From an uncultured Pseudomonadales bacterium (GTDB lineage Bacteria; Pseudomonadota; Gammaproteobacteria; Pseudomonadales; Porticoccaceae): a DNA stretch of 18,576 bases. A program made the position numbers and the translations under genes. The stretch is taken from NCBI GenBank assembly GCA_937998635.1, contig CALLDA010000014.1, positions 1 to 18,576 of the forward strand, in the 5' to 3' direction. Shown piece by piece: positions 15,830 through 18,576 of the stretch (position 1 is the stretch's first letter; each line of letters starts with the position of its first letter). The notes under the pieces were generated by a model. The model was not told the origin of the DNA and ran no database searches. It worked only from the letters and a program-made list of their open reading frames with translations.

Positions 15830-15970
15830 GCTTTAGTGTGGTCCTGAGGCTGTGGTCTTTATGTCCTTTCAGTGATCGGAAAGATAATGATGACCGGAAC
15901 GATAAAGCCGATAGGGGACATAAGACTTATTGGAAAGAAGCGGATGGTCTCGTCATCGGAGCCTGGCTGC
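15830..15970. other. Gap between amiB and mutL
   Basis: These 141 bases have no terminator and no convincing promoter. The mutL frame is open back to a GTG at 15872, but that leading segment does not match the MutL family start and is treated here as leader. The short direct repeat TGTGGTC (15837-15843 and 15851-15857) is present. Confidence 0.4.
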
Positions 15971-17851
15971 ATGCCTAAAATCCACTTACTTAGTTCTCGT
16001 CTCGCCAATCAGATAGCCGCTGGTGAAGTGGTCGAGCGCCCGGCTTCTCTGGTTAAAGAGTTACTTGAAAACAGTCTCGATGCCGGTGCCACGCTTATCG
16101 ATATCGATATCGAACAGGGCGGCAGCAAGCGGGTGCAGGTGCGGGATAACGGCAGCGGCATTGCTCGCGATGAATTAGCCCTGGCACTGAGCCGTCATGC
16201 GACCAGCAAAATTCAAAATCTGGATGATCTGGAATCGGTTGCCACCCTGGGTTTTCGTGGTGAAGCACTGGCCAGTATCGCCTCGGTGTCCCGATTAAGC
16301 CTGATGAGTAATGCCGAATCTCAGGGCATGGGCTGGCGGGTGAGGACCGACGGCCCCGATATGGAAGCTAGTGTCGAACCAGCTTCCCATCCTCGCGGTA
16401 CCACCGTTGAGGTGCGTGATCTGTTTTTTAATACCCCGGCCCGACGCAAATTTTTACGTCAGGAGAAAACCGAATTCAAGCGCATTGATGACGTGGTCAA
16501 ACGATTGGCGCTGAGCAATCTGGGCGTCACGTTTAACCTGCGCAACAACGGCAAAGCGGTGCGTCAGTATCGATCTGCAGATAGCTTTACGGAGCGGGAA
16601 CGCCGGGTTGCCGCAGTATGCGGTAAGGCCTTTATGGAGCAGGCTCGATTTGTTGATATCGAGCTTAACGGTATGCGTTTATGGGGCTGGCTGGGCTCGC
16701 CCCATCTGTCTCGCAGTCAGGCTGATCAGCAGTATTTTTTCGTCAATGGGCGAACGGTGAGTGATCGGGTTGTTACCCACGCGGTGCGCCAGGCCTATCG
16801 GGATGTGATGTACCACGATCGTCATGCAGCCTGCGTGCTGTTTTTGGAATTACCCGCCCAGGAGGTCGATGTCAATGTGCATCCCACCAAACACGAAGTG
16901 CGTTTTAGAGAGAGTCGTGCGGTGCACAATTTTCTCTACAGTGCCCTGCACAGAGCGGTAGCGGATTTTGGTCCCGGCGAAGGATTTGATCGTGACAATG
17001 GCTTTGATCCCGACAAAGTCAGACAGGAAAGCGCTCATTTAGATACTTTGGTAAGCGGTGGTTTGAATACTAATAACGATGGCCGGGACGGGAGCATGTC
17101 ATCCGGTGGGGGCCAGGCTCATACCCAGCAGTCGCGACTGGCGCTGCGCAACCCTGCGCCGGTCGGTGTTGCAGAACAAATGGCCGCCTACAAATCCTTA
17201 CACAGGGCCTCTGGCGATCGTGGAGCCTGGCAATCACCATTGGCTGCGGATACCGCGAATGCCGAAGTGCCACCTTTGGGTTATGCGGTGGCCCAGCTCA
17301 AAGGGATTTATATCCTCGCCGAAAATGAATTGGGCATGGTGCTGGTGGATATGCACGCGGCTCATGAGCGGATCACCTATGAGCAATTAAAACTGGGCTA
17401 TGACGATAGATCCCTGGTTGCTCAGCCTTTGCTGGTGCCTCAGAGTTTATCCGTCAGCGAGAGTGAGGCAGACGCTGCGATGGAGTATCAGGGACTATTC
17501 AATAGTCTGGCTATCGATTTGCAACGCACTGGGCCAGAAGCGCTGGTGATTCGCGAGGTGCCTGCACTCCTGCGTGACGCTGATACCGAAGCTCTGATTC
17601 GTGATGTGCTCGCCGATTTACTGGCCCATGGGCGCAGTGATCGCATCGAGATGCTGGCTAACGAGATGCTCTCCAGGCTGGCCTGTCACGGTTCGGTGCG
17701 GGCTAATCGTGCCTTAACTATCGCCGAGATGAACGCGCTGTTGCGGCAAATGGAGGTGACCGAGCGAAGCGGCCAGTGCAATCATGGCCGTCCTACCTGG
17801 ACACAGATATCCATGGTCGAGCTGGATAAGCTCTTCCTGCGTGGTCGGTAG
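15971..17851 (+). CDS. mutL: DNA mismatch repair protein MutL, endonuclease type
   Basis: Links mismatch recognition by MutS to downstream strand removal. From the ATG at 15971 it has 626 residues. The N-terminal GHKL ATPase has Glu30 (in VKELLENSLDAGA), DNGSGI and TLGFRGEALASI, then GTTVEVRDLFFNTPARRKFL. After a polar linker (about 340-420) comes the dimerisation domain. Unlike E. coli MutL it carries the metal-dependent nicking motif as DMHAAHERITYE (460-471), with ACHGSVRANR (571-580), CNHGRP (603-608) and a terminal FLR. The clamp-binding-like QPLLVP is at 485-490. The start matches the family (MPKIHLLSSRLANQIAAGEVVERP) and has GGAG 9 bases upstream. In-frame starts at 15872 and 15944 would add 33 or 9 unrelated residues. 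Confidence 0.96.
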   Translation: MPKIHLLSSRLANQIAAGEVVERPASLVKELLENSLDAGATLIDIDIEQGGSKRVQVRDNGSGIARDELALALSRHATSKIQNLDDLESVATLGFRGEALASIASVSRLSLMSNAESQGMGWRVRTDGPDMEASVEPASHPRGTTVEVRDLFFNTPARRKFLRQEKTEFKRIDDVVKRLALSNLGVTFNLRNNGKAVRQYRSADSFTERERRVAAVCGKAFMEQARFVDIELNGMRLWGWLGSPHLSRSQADQQYFFVNGRTVSDRVVTHAVRQAYRDVMYHDRHAACVLFLELPAQEVDVNVHPTKHEVRFRESRAVHNFLYSALHRAVADFGPGEGFDRDNGFDPDKVRQESAHLDTLVSGGLNTNNDGRDGSMSSGGGQAHTQQSRLALRNPAPVGVAEQMAAYKSLHRASGDRGAWQSPLAADTANAEVPPLGYAVAQLKGIYILAENELGMVLVDMHAAHERITYEQLKLGYDDRSLVAQPLLVPQSLSVSESEADAAMEYQGLFNSLAIDLQRTGPEALVIREVPALLRDADTEALIRDVLADLLAHGRSDRIEMLANEMLSRLACHGSVRANRALTIAEMNALLRQMEVTERSGQCNHGRPTWTQISMVELDKLFLRGR

Positions 17852-17857
17852 CTCAGC

Positions 17858-18576
17858 TTGACTGACATTGATGTGAACCTGGATAAGAATCCGCCAGTCA
17901 TCTGTTTGATGGGCCCCACAGCCTCGGGCAAAACCGGTCTTGCCGTCAGGTTACGGGAGTATTTGCCGGTAGATATCATCAGCGTTGATTCATCCCAGGT
18001 GTATCGAAGTATGGATATTGGCACCGCCAAACCGGATGCCGAGGAGCTAGCCCTGGCTCCTCATCGTTTGCTTGATATTCGTGATCCCGCTGAAGCCTAT
18101 TCTGTGGGTGAATTTATGAAAGACGCCCGTGCTCACATCGATGAAATTACCGAGGCAGGTCGGATACCACTTCTGGTGGGTGGCACCATGCTCTATTTTC
18201 GTGCTTTATTGGATGGACTGGCCGATTTGCCCCCTGCTAATCCTGAGATACGAGGGCAAATAGAAGCTGAGGCCAGAGAGCATGGCTGGCCCTGTATGCA
18301 CAGCCTGTTAATGGCAGTTGACGCCCCGACTGCGGATAACATCCACCCGAATCATTCCCAGCGTATTGCCCGGGCTTTGGAAGTTTTTCGGATTACCGGC
18401 ACACCGCTGTCGGAACTTATCGCCAGGCAGCACATTGGTTTGTCAGCACGTACTCCCCTTACTCAGGATTATCGGGTGGTTCAGTTGGCGTTGATGCCGC
18501 CGGATCGCGAGGTACTGCATAAAGCCATAGAGCAGCGTTTTCTGGACATGTTGTCTTCAGGCTTGATTACTGAAGT
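17858..18576 (+). CDS. miaA: tRNA dimethylallyltransferase MiaA (3' end missing)
   Basis: Transfers a dimethylallyl group to A37 of tRNAs that read codons starting with U, the first step to ms2i6A. About 239 codons are in the window; the usual protein is just over 300 residues, so the C-terminal quarter lies beyond the right edge. The P-loop GPTASGKT is at 19-26, followed by SVDSSQVYRSMDIGTAKP, PHRLLDIRDP, the substrate-binding GGTMLYFRALL and HPNHSQRIARALEVF. TTG at 17858 is taken as the start because it gives an N-terminus of nearly the same length as in E. coli; a GTG at 17873 is the alternative. It begins 6 bases after the mutL stop. The usual next gene, hfq, would be outside the window. 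Confidence 0.95.
   Translation, partial: MTDIDVNLDKNPPVICLMGPTASGKTGLAVRLREYLPVDIISVDSSQVYRSMDIGTAKPDAEELALAPHRLLDIRDPAEAYSVGEFMKDARAHIDEITEAGRIPLLVGGTMLYFRALLDGLADLPPANPEIRGQIEAEAREHGWPCMHSLLMAVDAPTADNIHPNHSQRIARALEVFRITGTPLSELIARQHIGLSARTPLTQDYRVVQLALMPPDREVLHKAIEQRFLDMLSSGLITE

Noticed and set aside
1..18576. Possible accessory, defence or mobile system
   Set aside because: Every long frame that stands up is a known housekeeping gene in a common gene order. There are no transposase, integrase, phage, restriction, toxin-antitoxin or CRISPR signatures, no tRNA or rRNA gene, and no obvious island boundary.

Overview
The window is a stretch of core housekeeping chromosome from a gammaproteobacterium. 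Many proteins read closest to Pseudomonas-type or E. coli-type orthologues: ProB, IspB, ObgE, MutL, a CpsG-type phosphomannomutase, and a three-gene transhydrogenase. The gene order ispB<>rplU-rpmA-obgE-proB and queG<>nnr-tsaE-amiB-mutL-miaA is classic for the class. MutL carries an endonuclease-type motif, as in Pseudomonas and unlike E. coli. Together these suggest a non-enteric, possibly marine, gammaproteobacterium. The finer placement is inference.

Layout, left to right. The 3' part of a phosphomannomutase gene (2-1111, +) meets the transhydrogenase operon tail to tail at a long symmetric terminator. The minus-strand block runs ispB -> pgi -> pntAA -> pntAB -> pntB (7087 down to 1236). 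It covers polyprenyl-diphosphate synthesis for the quinone side chain, glucose-6-phosphate isomerase, and the proton-pumping NAD(P) transhydrogenase. Divergent from ispB, with clear back-to-back sigma-70 promoters, is rplU-rpmA (L21, L27), then a terminator, then obgE and proB. proB meets rpsT (S20, -) tail to tail at a second symmetric terminator. Upstream of rpsT on the minus strand is queG (epoxyqueuosine reductase). Divergent from queG is the compact plus-strand cluster nnr-tsaE-amiB-mutL-miaA, which runs off the right edge.

Functional links. TsaE (t6A37), MiaA (i6A37) and QueG (Q34) all modify the tRNA anticodon loop. L21, L27, S20 and ObgE serve the ribosome. Pgi, PntAB and Nnr concern sugar phosphate and nicotinamide cofactor balance or repair. 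AmiB splits septal peptidoglycan and MutL acts in mismatch repair.

I found no mobile element, CRISPR array, phage gene, toxin-antitoxin pair, RNA gene or recognisable novel system. There is no gene-free stretch longer than 300 bases; the longest spacer is about 250 bases (10437-10686). The observations worth a second look are regulatory: inverted repeats at the queG/nnr divergent promoter and upstream of pntAA. There are also a few protein-level oddities.
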